11,917 bases of DNA from an uncultured Ruaniaceae bacterium (GTDB lineage: Bacteria; Actinomycetota; Actinomycetes; Actinomycetales; Beutenbergiaceae). The notes under the pieces are model-generated. The model saw nothing but the letters and a program-made list of their open reading frames with translations, did not search any database and was not told the origin of the DNA. Positions 1 through 8,063 of this stretch are shown piece after piece; positions within the stretch are counted from its first letter, which is position 1, and every line of letters begins with the position of its first letter. The stretch lies in assembly GCA_947251855.1 (NCBI GenBank), contig CAMXUZ010000170.1, forward strand, positions 1 through 11,917, read 5' to 3'. Both the position numbers and the translations under genes were made by a program.

Positions 1-1732
1 TCGATGGCGATCGACCCCCTGTTCGGCACCGAGGATGAGTTCCGGGCGATGCAAGAGGTGGCGGTGCGCCACGGGGGGAACGATCATCGACGACATCGTT
101 CCCGGCCACACCGGCAAGGGCGCGGATTTCCTTCTCGCCCAGATGAACCACTCGGACTACCCGGGCATCTATCACATGGTCTCGATCCCCAAGGAGGCCT
201 GGCACCTGCTGCCCGAGGTGCCCGAGGGGCAGGACTCGGTCAACCTCAGCCCGGAGGTGGAGCGGCGCCTGCAGGAGGAGGGGTTCATCATCGGTGAACT
301 CCAGCGGGTGATCTTCTACGAGCCGGGAGTGAAGGAGACGAACTGGTCGGCCACGCGGGAGGTCCTCGGGGTCGACGGCGAGATGCACCGGTGGGTGTAT
401 CTGCACTACTTCAAGGACGGCCAGCCCACGATCGACTGGCTCGATCCGACCTTCGCGGGAATGCGCGTCGTCGTCGGCGATGCGCTGCACTCCCTGCTCG
501 ACCTCGGGGCGGGCGGGCTCCGGTTGGACGCGAACGGTTTCCTCGGCGTCGAACGCGCCGAGGAGGGCAACGACGGCGCCCCCGCCTGGTCAGAAGGCCA
601 TCCGCTGTCGGTGACCGCGAACCAGATCATCGGCTCGATGGTGCGCAAGGTGGGCGGGTTCACCTTCCAGGAGCTCAACCTCACGATCGACGCGATCGCG
701 CTCACCTCCGAAACCGGCGCTGACCTCAGTTACGACTTCATCACCCGCCCCGGCTACCACCACGCCCTCGCCATGGGCGACATCGAATTCCTGCGGCTGA
801 CCCTCAAAGAGGGCATCCGATACGGCGTTGATCAGGCCTCGCTCGTGCATGCGCTGCAGAACCACGATGAACTCACCTACGAACTCGTACATTTCACGAC
901 GTCGCACGCAGCTGACGAGTTCAACTTCCGTGGCCGCCGGGTCACCGGGGCCGCCCTCGCCGACGAGATCCGAACTGATCTGCGCACCCGGCTCACCGGC
1001 GCCGCGGGGCCGTACAACGCTCCGTTCACGCAGAACGGGATCGCATGCACCACGGCCTCCGTCGTCACGGCCGCACTGGGGATCTCCGACCTCGCGGACC
1101 TGGACGAGGGGCAGCTCGAACGCGTGCGTTCGGCGCACCTGCTCCTCGCCGCGTTCAACGCGCTGCAGCCCGGGGTGTTCGCGCTCTCCGGGTGGGACCT
1201 CGTGGGCGCGCTCCCCCTCGCCCGGGAGGAGGTGCCCGACCTCATCGCGACCGGCGATACCCGCTGGCTCGAGCGCGGCGCGCACGACCTCATGGGCTGG
1301 GCCCCGGAAGCCGAGTCTTCTCCTGGCAGAATACCCCGGGCCCGCGCCCTGTACGGATCGCTGCCCGAGCAGTTCGAGGATCCGAACTCCTTCGTCAACC
1401 GGCTCTCCTCGATGTTGCAGATGCGCGACGCGCACGGGATCGCCACCGGGGAGTTGTTGAGCGTACCGAAGTCGAATGATCCCGCTGTGCTCGTGCTCGT
1501 CAACCGGCTCGCGATCGGGGCAGTGCAGGTCTCGGTGTTCAACTTCTCGGAGCGGGATATCACCGCGACGGTTTCCTCGAAGAATCTCGCCCATGGTGAC
1601 CAGGTCGTTGATCTGGGCACAGGCGAAACCGTGGCGACGATCTATCCCCACCCGGTGAAGCGCAAACGCGGAACATACGACGTCGACCTGGGCCCATTCG
1701 GTTACCGGGCGTTCGTCCTCAAAGAGAACTAG
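1..1732 (+). CDS. GH13 trehalose-synthase-like glycoside hydrolase, 5' truncated, frame broken near base 78
   Basis: This is the C-terminal majority of an alpha-amylase superfamily (GH13) enzyme, most like maltose alpha-D-glucosyltransferases (trehalose synthases). The GH13 catalytic set is visible: the nucleophile Asp in GLRLDANGF (codon 527-529), the acid/base Glu in FQELNL (671-673) and the third Asp in NHDEL (866-868). A beta-strand-rich C-terminal domain follows (about 1470-1729). The DDIVPGHTG stretch near base 90 corresponds to GH13 conserved region I, so roughly 80-120 N-terminal residues lie left of the window, and the ATG at base 4 is probably an internal Met. Bases 4-78 read in frame 1 ([15 protein letters not shown]...RHGG), while all later sequence reads in frame 2 ([14 protein letters not shown]...). 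The best continuous protein needs one G fewer in the run at 73-78. The stop codon overlaps that of the convergent uxaE. The family call is firm; exact substrate and subfamily (perhaps GH13_33) are uncertain, and a link to pectin use is not evident. Confidence 0.8.
   Translation, partial: RWRSTPCSAPRMSSGRCKRWRCATGGTIIDDIVPGHTGKGADFLLAQMNHSDYPGIYHMVSIPKEAWHLLPEVPEGQDSVNLSPEVERRLQEEGFIIGELQRVIFYEPGVKETNWSATREVLGVDGEMHRWVYLHYFKDGQPTIDWLDPTFAGMRVVVGDALHSLLDLGAGGLRLDANGFLGVERAEEGNDGAPAWSEGHPLSVTANQIIGSMVRKVGGFTFQELNLTIDAIALTSETGADLSYDFITRPGYHHALAMGDIEFLRLTLKEGIRYGVDQASLVHALQNHDELTYELVHFTTSHAADEFNFRGRRVTGAALADEIRTDLRTRLTGAAGPYNAPFTQNGIACTTASVVTAALGISDLADLDEGQLERVRSAHLLLAAFNALQPGVFALSGWDLVGALPLAREEVPDLIATGDTRWLERGAHDLMGWAPEAESSPGRIPRARALYGSLPEQFEDPNSFVNRLSSMLQMRDAHGIATGELLSVPKSNDPAVLVLVNRLAIGAVQVSVFNFSERDITATVSSKNLAHGDQVVDLGTGETVATIYPHPVKRKRGTYDVDLGPFGYRAFVLKEN
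73..78 (+). other. G6 homopolymer at the frameshift in the GH13 gene
   Basis: Six consecutive G follow the codons for R-H. Read in frame 1 the protein turns into an Arg/His-rich out-of-frame product after G-G. Removing one G joins RHGG to [12 protein letters not shown], which is the expected GH13 sequence. This is either a base-calling or assembly error or a true +1 mutation. The sequence alone cannot separate these. Confidence 0.75.
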
Positions 1733-3144
1733 GCGCGGTAAGCGCTGTTGTTGAAAGGAACGAGGTGGCGGCCGATGTGCGCCCGCAGCCGGTCACGGTA
1801 CTCGCTCGCCTCGGTGGCAAGGATCTGCCGAATCCGCCGGTCGAGTTCGGAAACTCCGAGCACGTCTCCGTAACCGACGTGGAGCACCTGCCGAGTGGCG
1901 ACCGAAGATAGCAGCTCCGGCAGGTGCGCATCGGCGACTGCCTCCGCGGGTGGCACGTCTTTCGGATCCGCCGATACCGGGTAACTCTCACGCGCGTCCA
2001 CGTAGGCATTGCGGCTCACGGTATAGATCTCGCGGAAAACGTCCGGTTCGTGCGCGGCGACGACCTCCAGCGCGGTGAGCCAGGATGTCCCGGAGGTTTT
2101 CAGGTGCACCAAACCGCCAGTGGTCTGCGCAACGACGTCGTAGATGCTGAACTTATCGGATCCCGAATGCAAGGACAGCTTGTACGGGCCCAGGGCTCGG
2201 GCGATCCCGGCGTGCACCCGGAGGGAGTCTTCTAGTACCTGGATATCGCCGATGTACTCGACGCCTTTTTCGAATTCCCCGATGTAGCGCGGGGCGAACC
2301 CTGTGAAACGAACGCCGAGGCGGTTGAGTTCGGTGACGAAGTAGACATGCTCAGCTGGCGTCGTCACGTCCGCCGTCTCATCCACCGCGATCTCCACCTC
2401 GACCTCCCTGTCCGCTTTTTCAACCAGGTGCCGGTACATCTTGACCGCCAGCGCGACGCATCGGCCGTACTTCGCGGCTGCGGTGAGGAGGTCCTCGCTG
2501 GAGAGCGCAATGTTCGTCTCACCTGTGTCGACGTTGAGGTTCTCGTAGCGGGCGAGCAGGGCGTCGTAAGGGTCCTCCAGTTCCTCCCAGGGCAGCGCCT
2601 TGAGATCAGCTTGCTCCGCCACTCCCTCGAGATGGTGCACAACGTCGCCCGGGTCGAGCGTGAAACTCGTGAAGCCGGCCGCGAGGAACCTGTCAATATC
2701 TGCGGTGGATTTCAGGTGGTCGGCGTCAGCAGCCGTGCGCCCTTCCCAACCGCCCTCGATCGCTCCAAAGGTCGCATCGTCGATGATGGCACGCGGGTCC
2801 CGGCCGACCCGGTCCATTTCGCGCGCGGACTGCTGGGCGAAAACCGGAACCAGGTGCGTCCCTGACTGCTGAAACGCGGCGACGTGACCCGGCGTCGCCA
2901 ACCCCAACCGGTCCCCGGTTCCCGCCGACGTCGATAATCCGACCGGCTGCGGAGCAAGGTGGGGAAACGCATTCCGAGCGGACCTTGCATTTTCTGGCGA
3001 GAGCGGACCCTCGAGCACTCCTGGCGAAGCAACTTTCCCTTCAAAGCTGTCCAACAGTTCGTTGCTACTGCTCTCGACGATCAGCCGCCGCTGCCCTCCC
3101 GTTCCAACGATACTCAACGTCGTCGCGAGGCTTGCCAGGGTCAT
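1729..3144 (-). CDS. uxaE: Tagaturonate/fructuronate epimerase UxaE
   Basis: This is a cytoplasmic 471-residue enzyme of the UxaE family, which interconverts D-tagaturonate and D-fructuronate and so lets galacturonate enter the fructuronate route (family knowledge). Recognisable blocks are [13 protein letters not shown] (residues 75-87), FAQQSAREM (102-110), DDATFG (122-127), DADHLK (140-145), DPGD (164-167), [12 protein letters not shown] (283-294), [11 protein letters not shown] (325-335) and LHVGYGD (421-427). The His and Asp/Glu residues in these blocks are candidate metal ligands. The open frame extends to 3288, but I chose the ATG at 3144: it is preceded by a GAAGGA ribosome site 9 bases upstream, and the extra 48 codons would overlay the promoter and operator. 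No signal peptide is seen. The gene is divergent from the pectate lyase and shares its control region, which supports a role in pectin breakdown. Its stop overlaps the GH13 stop by four bases. Confidence 0.88.
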   Translation of the reverse strand: MTLASLATTLSIVGTGGQRRLIVESSSNELLDSFEGKVASPGVLEGPLSPENARSARNAFPHLAPQPVGLSTSAGTGDRLGLATPGHVAAFQQSGTHLVPVFAQQSAREMDRVGRDPRAIIDDATFGAIEGGWEGRTAADADHLKSTADIDRFLAAGFTSFTLDPGDVVHHLEGVAEQADLKALPWEELEDPYDALLARYENLNVDTGETNIALSSEDLLTAAAKYGRCVALAVKMYRHLVEKADREVEVEIAVDETADVTTPAEHVYFVTELNRLGVRFTGFAPRYIGEFEKGVEYIGDIQVLEDSLRVHAGIARALGPYKLSLHSGSDKFSIYDVVAQTTGGLVHLKTSGTSWLTALEVVAAHEPDVFREIYTVSRNAYVDARESYPVSADPKDVPPAEAVADAHLPELLSSVATRQVLHVGYGDVLGVSELDRRIRQILATEASEYRDRLRAHIGRHLVPFNNSAYRA

Positions 3145-3190
3145 AGTGGGTCCTTCAGGTAGGGGAAACAGGCGAAGTGTTAGATCTTCA

Positions 3191-3218
3191 TTGACACACC
3201 TGTCGGTTGTGATAATGT
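3191..3218 (+). promoter_or_regulatory. Predicted promoter for the pectate lyase gene
   Basis: A perfect TTGACA at 3191-3196 is followed after 16 bases by TAATGT (3213-3218), which keeps the three most conserved -10 bases. GATAAT at 3211-3216 resembles a -10 more closely but leaves only 14 bases of spacer. Transcription would start near 3225, just before the operator at 3235-3250, which fits repression by blocking elongation or open-complex escape. Confidence 0.45.
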
Positions 3219-3226
3219 CGTTCTCA

Positions 3227-3255
3227 AATGTAAAGCGTAAACGTTTTCGCGTCAA
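3227..3255 (-). promoter_or_regulatory. Predicted sigma-70-type promoter for uxaE
   Basis: Read on the minus strand, TTGACG (3255-3250) and TACATT (3232-3227) are separated by exactly 17 bases, matching five of six and four of six consensus positions. Transcription would start near 3220, giving a leader of about 75 bases before the ATG at 3144. The palindrome at 3235-3250 fills the spacer, so a bound repressor would exclude RNA polymerase. Confidence 0.6.
3235..3250. promoter_or_regulatory. LacI-family operator, 16-bp near-perfect palindrome
   Basis: The sequence gcgtaaacgttttcgc has two 8-base half-sites, GCGTAAAC and GCGAAAAC, that differ at one position and meet at a central CG. This is the usual design of LacI/GalR operators. 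It lies in the spacer of the uxaE promoter and about 10-25 bases downstream of the likely start of the pectate lyase transcript, so one bound dimer could control both genes. The repressor at 6915-7895 is the natural candidate to bind it. Confidence 0.75.
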
Positions 3256-3258
3256 CCG

Positions 3259-3270
3259 AGAAACGTTGCG
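3259..3270. promoter_or_regulatory. Possible second, weaker LacI-type operator
   Basis: The core GAAACGTTGC (3260-3269) is a central-CG palindrome with one mismatched pair, resembling the main operator. Its centre is 22 bases from that of the main site, about two helical turns, so both would face the same side of the DNA. The outer bases match the family pattern less well than at 3235-3250, so this is tentative. Confidence 0.35.
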
Positions 3271-3323
3271 TGTGTGCCAGGACGGCAATGGGCACTGGGT
3301 TTCATCTCTGACGAAGGAGTCTG

Positions 3324-6300
3324 ATGTTTCATTCCGTCCGAAAGATTGGCACAGCCCTCTCGGTCCTGAGCGTCGCCCTCGCTGGCACGCTCCTCGCGAG
3401 CAGCGCTCAAGCAGATACCCGTGTTTTCAGCGCCGACGATCTTGAGATCGGCACGCACACCTCGACGATCGACTCTGGCCCCGTGCGTATTCTCGCTACC
3501 GAAGATCGAAGCGTCTCCGTAGATGCGAATAGCAAGACGGGCAGCGACGGATCCGAGTTTAATCAGCGGCTGAAACTCGGAGGTGCCGGAACATCGGATT
3601 ATCGATCCGTGCACTTCTCCACGACCTCTGACGCAACCCTGACGGTTTTTGCGTTGAGCAGTAGCGCAAGCGAGGATCGAGCACTTGAACTGTATACCGG
3701 CGAGGGCGCCCCGCTTGGCACGCTGCCCGCGTTTGGTGATCCCGGGGCGACTATTCCAGCAGCAACGGTGCAGATACCTGAAGCCGGGAATTACTACCTC
3801 GCATCCCCATCCTCAGGCGTCAACATCTACGCAATCAGCATTGCGGAAGGGGCTCCAGCGGAGCGAACACCTTGGAACGAGGTGGAGTCTCCCGAGATCA
3901 CCGGGGTCGCTGTTGACCCCGAGGACGCCGCTCGCCTGCTGGTTTCCTTCACTGGGGATATTGGGCCGACCGGTGCCGATGTCGCAACCGCAACGCTACG
4001 GGACAGCGAAGGGAACGTCGCCGCCGAAGCGAGTAGCGCGCAACCGGGAGACTCCGGAACCGTCGCGATCACGCCGCCGGCATCCGGCTCCTACACTGTT
4101 GAGCTCGCTCTCACCCGGGCGGACGAAGCGACGGCGAAACTTGCTGAGCCCGCGCTTGCCGAATTCACGTTACCCCTCGGCGCGCCCGAGGTCATCGATG
4201 TACTCACAACCGACGTGACTGACGGCCGAGCAACCCTGACCGTGGAATGGCGCGAGGTCCTCGAGGCTGAGAGTTACAACCTGCTCTATCGACCGGAGGA
4301 CAGCAACGAACTCGTCACGGCCATCACCGGAACGCTCGCCCACACTGGAGAAATATCCGGCCTCGAACCCGGGCGCGCGTACGTCATTGAGGTTCATGCG
4401 ATCCGAGGCGAGGAGTCTCGCGCGTCGGAGCCGTTCACGGTCACTGCCTCAACTGAGGTGGAGCGCTGGCAGTCAACCCACGTGGGAGTGGGAAGTGGGG
4501 GCTCTATCAGCGTCAGCGATGATGGCACCGTTAGTTTTGATGCTCGCGACAACAGCGGAAAGATCGCCGATTCAGAGGACGGATTCCTCTACTACTACAC
4601 TCAGATCGATCCCGAGACTGAAAACTTCACGCTGAGCGCTACCTTCACCGTCGTCGATTCGGGCGCAAAAGACAACCAATCCGGCTTTGGGGTCATCGCG
4701 GTGGACGATTTCACTCCCGGCGATCCTGCCGCACGCTACTTCAACTCAGCTGGGGCGATGCTCGCTAAATACTCACGCACCAGCGGGGGCGAAACCACGT
4801 CGCGATACGGAATTCCTGGCGCAAAGTTCGTGACCGGGTACTCTGGCCCGCCAACTGAATCCTCCCCGATGCGCGACATGAGCGCTTCTGAGCCCTTCGA
4901 TTGGGACTACAAGGCCGACTACACGGAAGGGGCGAACGCGAACCCACCGAAATTCACCGACGGTGAGAGCTATACCCTCACGCTTCGCCGCTCGAACACG
5001 GGGTATCACGCCATCACGGCGATCGAGGGTGAACCCGTCGAGATTATCCACTACGACGCCGACCTTCTCGAGCAGCAGAACCCCGACGGACTGACCGTGG
5101 GACTGTTCGCGGCCCGTAAGATCGCGGTCACGGCCAGCGACATCTCCTTCACCACAATCGACCCTGCTGACGATGACGCCGCCGCGGAGCCGCCGGTGAC
5201 CTACATCGACCCCGAACTAACAGTCGATTCCACTCGGACGACTCCGCAGTCACATCTCGATGTTCCTATCGTCGCCAACGTCGCGGGAGCAGTGACGGTT
5301 CTCGACGACGACGGCCTCCCTGTTGATGGCGAGCGAACGGCAGCCGGGCAGGAGAGGGTTTCGTTCCATCTGCCGGTTTCACATGGCAGCAACCACTACA
5401 CTGCCGAACTGGTTCCCAGCGTGGAGCAGGACCTGGGCGAGCACGAGGAGCTTTCCTCCTATGACCCGATAAGGGTGAGCTTCACGATCGAGCGGCGCAG
5501 TTTCGGCAAGGCACACCAAGCGATCCTCGTGGCACCCGAGGGAACCGCAGATGGCGACGGCACGGCCCGCGCCCCACTGGACCTCCACACGGCAGTAGCT
5601 TTTGCGCAGCCGGGCCAACAGGTAGTGCTCCAGGAGGGTACCTACACGCCGACCGAGGCAATCGTGATCGAACGTGGCAACTCGGGCACCTCGGCGGACC
5701 CGATCGTGCTCATGTCCGCACCCGGAACGCGAGCAGTGCTCGATTTACGGCACTCTGACGACGGCGGGATCCACCTACGCGGTGATCACTGGCATCTATA
5801 CAACCTGGAGATCACCGGTTCTGTCGGCTACGCAAAGCCCCTACTCGTCTCGGGCCACCACAATCGGATCGAGCGCATCGAAACCCACCACAACGGAGAC
5901 ACGGGGCTGCAAATCTCCGGTACCGCCAATGAGCCGCGTGAGATGTGGCCGTCGCACAACACCGTGCTCTCGAGTGTGTCGCACAATAATGCCGACCCGC
6001 AGGCAAACGACGCCGATGGTTTCGCGGCGAAACTCACGGTAGGGGAAGGAAATTCCTTCCGTTTCTGCATCGCTCACCACAACATCGATGACGGTTGGGA
6101 CCTCTACGCGAAGTCCACGACCGGGGCGATCGCGCCCGTGGTCATCGAAGACTCCGTCGCCTATAGAAATGGAGTATTGAGCGACGATACCTCTTTCGAA
6201 CTCGTCGGGGAGGGTAACGGTTTCAAGTTGGGCGGAGAGTCCATGCCGGGTGCTCATGTTCTACGGAACTCGATCGCCTTCGATAACCTCGCCAAGGGCG

Positions 6301-6899
6301 TGACCTCGAACTCCGGTCCTGACGTGCGCGTTCATGACGTGACGACGTATCTCAATGGCCACCTCCTACCTGACGTGGGTCGGATGAACCTCCAGTTGCG
6401 GACGAACGCTCCGCAAACGGACTACGCCGTCAGTGGCTTCATCTCGTATCTGGGTCAGCAGGCCGACGATATCCGCCTCAGCAACCAGGAAGACACCATC
6501 CGCACCGATGACACGAACTACTTTGACAGCCAGGGAGTCAGTGAGGACTGGTTCGTGTCGCTCGACACCGAGATCACGCCGACGATTGCCGAGGACGGCA
6601 GCATTGATATGCACGGCCTCCTCGAGCTCACGTCGGCGGCACCGCAGGATACCGGGGCGCGGTTGGGACCTAACCCGGATCCCACGGACATAGAAATGTT
6701 TCCCCTCGTACCCGGAAGCCCCGGCGCTGGAGAACCGACCCCAGGGGACTCCAGCGATGAAGGAGGCAGCGAGATCAACGGGGAGCCCGCGCCTCTTCCC
6801 GCGACGGGCGCGCCGGCTGCGCTCCGCGTTGCGGGCTTGCTCGCTGCAGTGCTCACCGTCGTGGGTGCCGCCGCGGTCACTCGATCCGCACGGGAGTAA
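3324..6899 (+). CDS. Secreted, LPXTG-anchored multidomain family 9 pectate lyase
   Basis: This 1191-residue extracellular polysaccharide lyase cleaves polygalacturonate by beta-elimination. Residues 1-30 form a signal peptide ending AQA. Next come a beta-rich domain (about 31-176), an Ig-like domain (190-286), a fibronectin-III-like domain (288-376), a laminin-G/lectin-like beta-sandwich (380-611), a further Ig-like domain (about 625-725), and a PL9 beta-helix (about 731-1120). Asp898 in DADGF and Asp922, Asp923 and Asp926 in DDGWDLY have the spacing of the four calcium-binding Asp of Dickeya Pel9A (209, 233, 234, 237, from memory). Lys968 in GNGFKLGG matches its catalytic Lys. The C terminus has a Pro/Gly/Ser/Glu linker, LPATG (1158-1162), a hydrophobic stretch and TRSARE, a sortase sorting signal. 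The start has AAGGAG four bases upstream. Exo- versus endo-action is not certain; the accessory domains recall exo-acting PelX-type enzymes. No sortase gene is present here. Confidence 0.9.
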   Translation: MFHSVRKIGTALSVLSVALAGTLLASSAQADTRVFSADDLEIGTHTSTIDSGPVRILATEDRSVSVDANSKTGSDGSEFNQRLKLGGAGTSDYRSVHFSTTSDATLTVFALSSSASEDRALELYTGEGAPLGTLPAFGDPGATIPAATVQIPEAGNYYLASPSSGVNIYAISIAEGAPAERTPWNEVESPEITGVAVDPEDAARLLVSFTGDIGPTGADVATATLRDSEGNVAAEASSAQPGDSGTVAITPPASGSYTVELALTRADEATAKLAEPALAEFTLPLGAPEVIDVLTTDVTDGRATLTVEWREVLEAESYNLLYRPEDSNELVTAITGTLAHTGEISGLEPGRAYVIEVHAIRGEESRASEPFTVTASTEVERWQSTHVGVGSGGSISVSDDGTVSFDARDNSGKIADSEDGFLYYYTQIDPETENFTLSATFTVVDSGAKDNQSGFGVIAVDDFTPGDPAARYFNSAGAMLAKYSRTSGGETTSRYGIPGAKFVTGYSGPPTESSPMRDMSASEPFDWDYKADYTEGANANPPKFTDGESYTLTLRRSNTGYHAITAIEGEPVEIIHYDADLLEQQNPDGLTVGLFAARKIAVTASDISFTTIDPADDDAAAEPPVTYIDPELTVDSTRTTPQSHLDVPIVANVAGAVTVLDDDGLPVDGERTAAGQERVSFHLPVSHGSNHYTAELVPSVEQDLGEHEELSSYDPIRVSFTIERRSFGKAHQAILVAPEGTADGDGTARAPLDLHTAVAFAQPGQQVVLQEGTYTPTEAIVIERGNSGTSADPIVLMSAPGTRAVLDLRHSDDGGIHLRGDHWHLYNLEITGSVGYAKPLLVSGHHNRIERIETHHNGDTGLQISGTANEPREMWPSHNTVLSSVSHNNADPQANDADGFAAKLTVGEGNSFRFCIAHHNIDDGWDLYAKSTTGAIAPVVIEDSVAYRNGVLSDDTSFELVGEGNGFKLGGESMPGAHVLRNSIAFDNLAKGVTSNSGPDVRVHDVTTYLNGHLLPDVGRMNLQLRTNAPQTDYAVSGFISYLGQQADDIRLSNQEDTIRTDDTNYFDSQGVSEDWFVSLDTEITPTIAEDGSIDMHGLLELTSAAPQDTGARLGPNPDPTDIEMFPLVPGSPGAGEPTPGDSSDEGGSEINGEPAPLPATGAPAALRVAGLLAAVLTVVGAAAVTRSARE

Positions 6900-6914
6900 T
6901 GAGCGGGGCGGGGC

Positions 6915-7895
6915 TCACGCCAGGATCGACCGGGTGGAATCACGCCTCTTGACGATGCAGCCGAGCATCTCCACGGAGGCGGACGCTGCGGGTCGTTGAA
7001 GCCGGTCGAGGAGGAGGTCCATCGCTCGAATACCAAGGGAGGTGCCTTGAGGTGAAACGGACGTGAGTGCCGGGCGAACCATGCCCTCCTCGATCGCGTC
7101 GTCAAAACCGGCGACGGAGAGCTCTCTGGGGACCTCGACACCGAGTTCGTGGAGGCGGGTAATGAGACCCCAGGCAATGAGGTCGTCGAACGCTACGACC
7201 GCCGTGACATCGAGAGAACGAACCTCCTCGGCCGATTCCCGCCCCGCAGCAAACGTCGGCTGTCGGTGCCCCAGGACGATGAGGTCGATGCCCAGCTCTT
7301 TTGCACGGTCAGCGAGGCCCAGCCGTTTGCTCCTCCCCAGCGAGGAACGTGAGGGGCCATCGAGGTAGGCGATGCGGGTGTGGCCGAGTTCTCCCAAATG
7401 GTCGACGAGCTCACTCATCCCCTGATAGGCGTCAATAGCGACGGAGGACATTCCCCGAACCACCCGGTTGACGAGGACAGCTTTGTCTTTGATCCGCAGA
7501 TCTAGGAGGTCCACCTCGTCCATCCTCGAGGCAACGAGGACCACGCCGTCCACCTGCTGACTCAAGCGAGTGATGAGTCTGCCCTCTGCGTCAACATCCT
7601 CGCGGGTGTCGGCGACGAACACGCCCATGTCCCGACTTTGGGCGACCTCTTCAATACCCGCGAGGATCGGTGTGAAGAACGGGTTCGTAAGATCCGGCAC
7701 GAGGACCCCGACGTTTCCGAGCCTGCCCGTGACGAGGCCACGTGCGGCTCGATTGGGATGGAACTCCAGGGCTGCCGCGACCTCGAGGACCCGCGCGCGG
7801 GTTTTCTCGCTCACGCGCGCACGACCGTTGAGGGATCGCGAGACGGTCGCGATCGACACGCCTGCCTCACGGGCTACATCGTGGATGGTCGCCAT
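6915..7895 (-). CDS. LacI-family transcriptional regulator
   Basis: This 326-residue DNA-binding protein has the classic LacI/GalR plan. An N-terminal helix-turn-helix (residues 4-23, TIHDVAREAGVSIATVSR) is followed by a hinge helix around HPNRAARGL (46-54) with the conserved minor-groove Leu54. A periplasmic-binding-protein-like effector domain follows (about 60-320), including VLVPDLTNPFF and SVAGFDD. Recognition residues Ile15-Ala16 are of the kind found in regulators that bind G-N-A-A-N-C half-sites, as seen at 3235-3250 and 11457-11468. The probable ligand is a pectin-derived oligomer or uronate (inference). The gene follows the transporter operon in the same direction but is separated by 168 bases with strong hairpins, so it probably has its own promoter. 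No matching operator was seen in front of it, so self-repression is not supported. The ribosome site is weak (GGA about 8 bases upstream). It converges on the pectate lyase gene with a 15-base gap. Confidence 0.92.
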   Translation of the reverse strand: MATIHDVAREAGVSIATVSRSLNGRARVSEKTRARVLEVAAALEFHPNRAARGLVTGRLGNVGVLVPDLTNPFFTPILAGIEEVAQSRDMGVFVADTREDVDAEGRLITRLSQQVDGVVLVASRMDEVDLLDLRIKDKAVLVNRVVRGMSSVAIDAYQGMSELVDHLGELGHTRIAYLDGPSRSSLGRSKRLGLADRAKELGIDLIVLGHRQPTFAAGRESAEEVRSLDVTAVVAFDDLIAWGLITRLHELGVEVPRELSVAGFDDAIEEGMVRPALTSVSPQGTSLGIRAMDLLLDRLQRPAASASVEMLGCIVKRRDSTRSILA

Positions 7896-7986
7896 GAATC
7901 AGTCCGTTCTATAACAAAATCTGAAACCAGAGTCTACAAGGCGAGCGCGCTCGCCATGGCCGGCACGGCGGCTTCCCGCTCTTCCA

Positions 7987-8015
7987 CTCCTCACACCGGT
8001 CGGAGGTGTGAGGAG
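7987..8015. repeat. 11-bp perfect inverted repeat (hairpin)
   Basis: ctcctcacacc (7987-7997) pairs perfectly with ggtgtgaggag (8005-8015) around a seven-base loop. There is no T-run on either side. It overlaps the U-rich tail of the adjoining terminator and may act as a second stop, an RNA-stabilising end, or a binding site for an unknown protein upstream of the LacI gene. Confidence 0.6.
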
Positions 8016-8023
8016 AAGAAGAA

Positions 8024-8057
8024 CGGGTCGTGTCCGAGGACGGTCGGACACGACCCG
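8024..8057 (-). terminator. Rho-independent-type terminator of the transporter operon
   Basis: A perfect 13-bp GC-rich stem (8024-8036 with 8045-8057) with an eight-base loop begins six bases after the stop codon of the binding-protein gene. On the minus strand it is followed by TTCTTCTTCT, a pyrimidine-rich tail rather than a pure T-run. Position and orientation fit termination, full or partial, before the regulator gene. Confidence 0.75.
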
Positions 8058-8063
8058 CGCCTA

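Noticed and set aside
4..297. 97-codon frame starting at the ATG at base 4
   Set aside because: Only its first 25 or so residues look like protein sequence (GH13); the rest is the out-of-frame product after the G6 run.
590..1651. Long open frame of 353 codons antisense to the GH13 gene
   Set aside because: It lies opposite a clearly homologous coding sequence, is rich in Arg/Glu as expected for a high-GC shadow frame, and resembles no known protein.
3145..3288. 48-codon N-terminal extension of uxaE
   Set aside because: It covers the promoter and operator, has no ribosome site at its start, and the ATG at 3144 has a good one at family-typical length.
6900..6917. Short inverted repeat TGAGC/GCTCA between the lyase and the LacI-type gene
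   Set aside because: Only five base pairs with a G-rich eight-base loop and no T-run, so it is not a convincing terminator.
7896..7986. Possible self-regulatory operator or clear promoter of the LacI-type gene
   Set aside because: No central-CG palindrome was found, and the best -35/-10 pair (TTGTAG and TTATAG) has poor spacing of about 19 bases.
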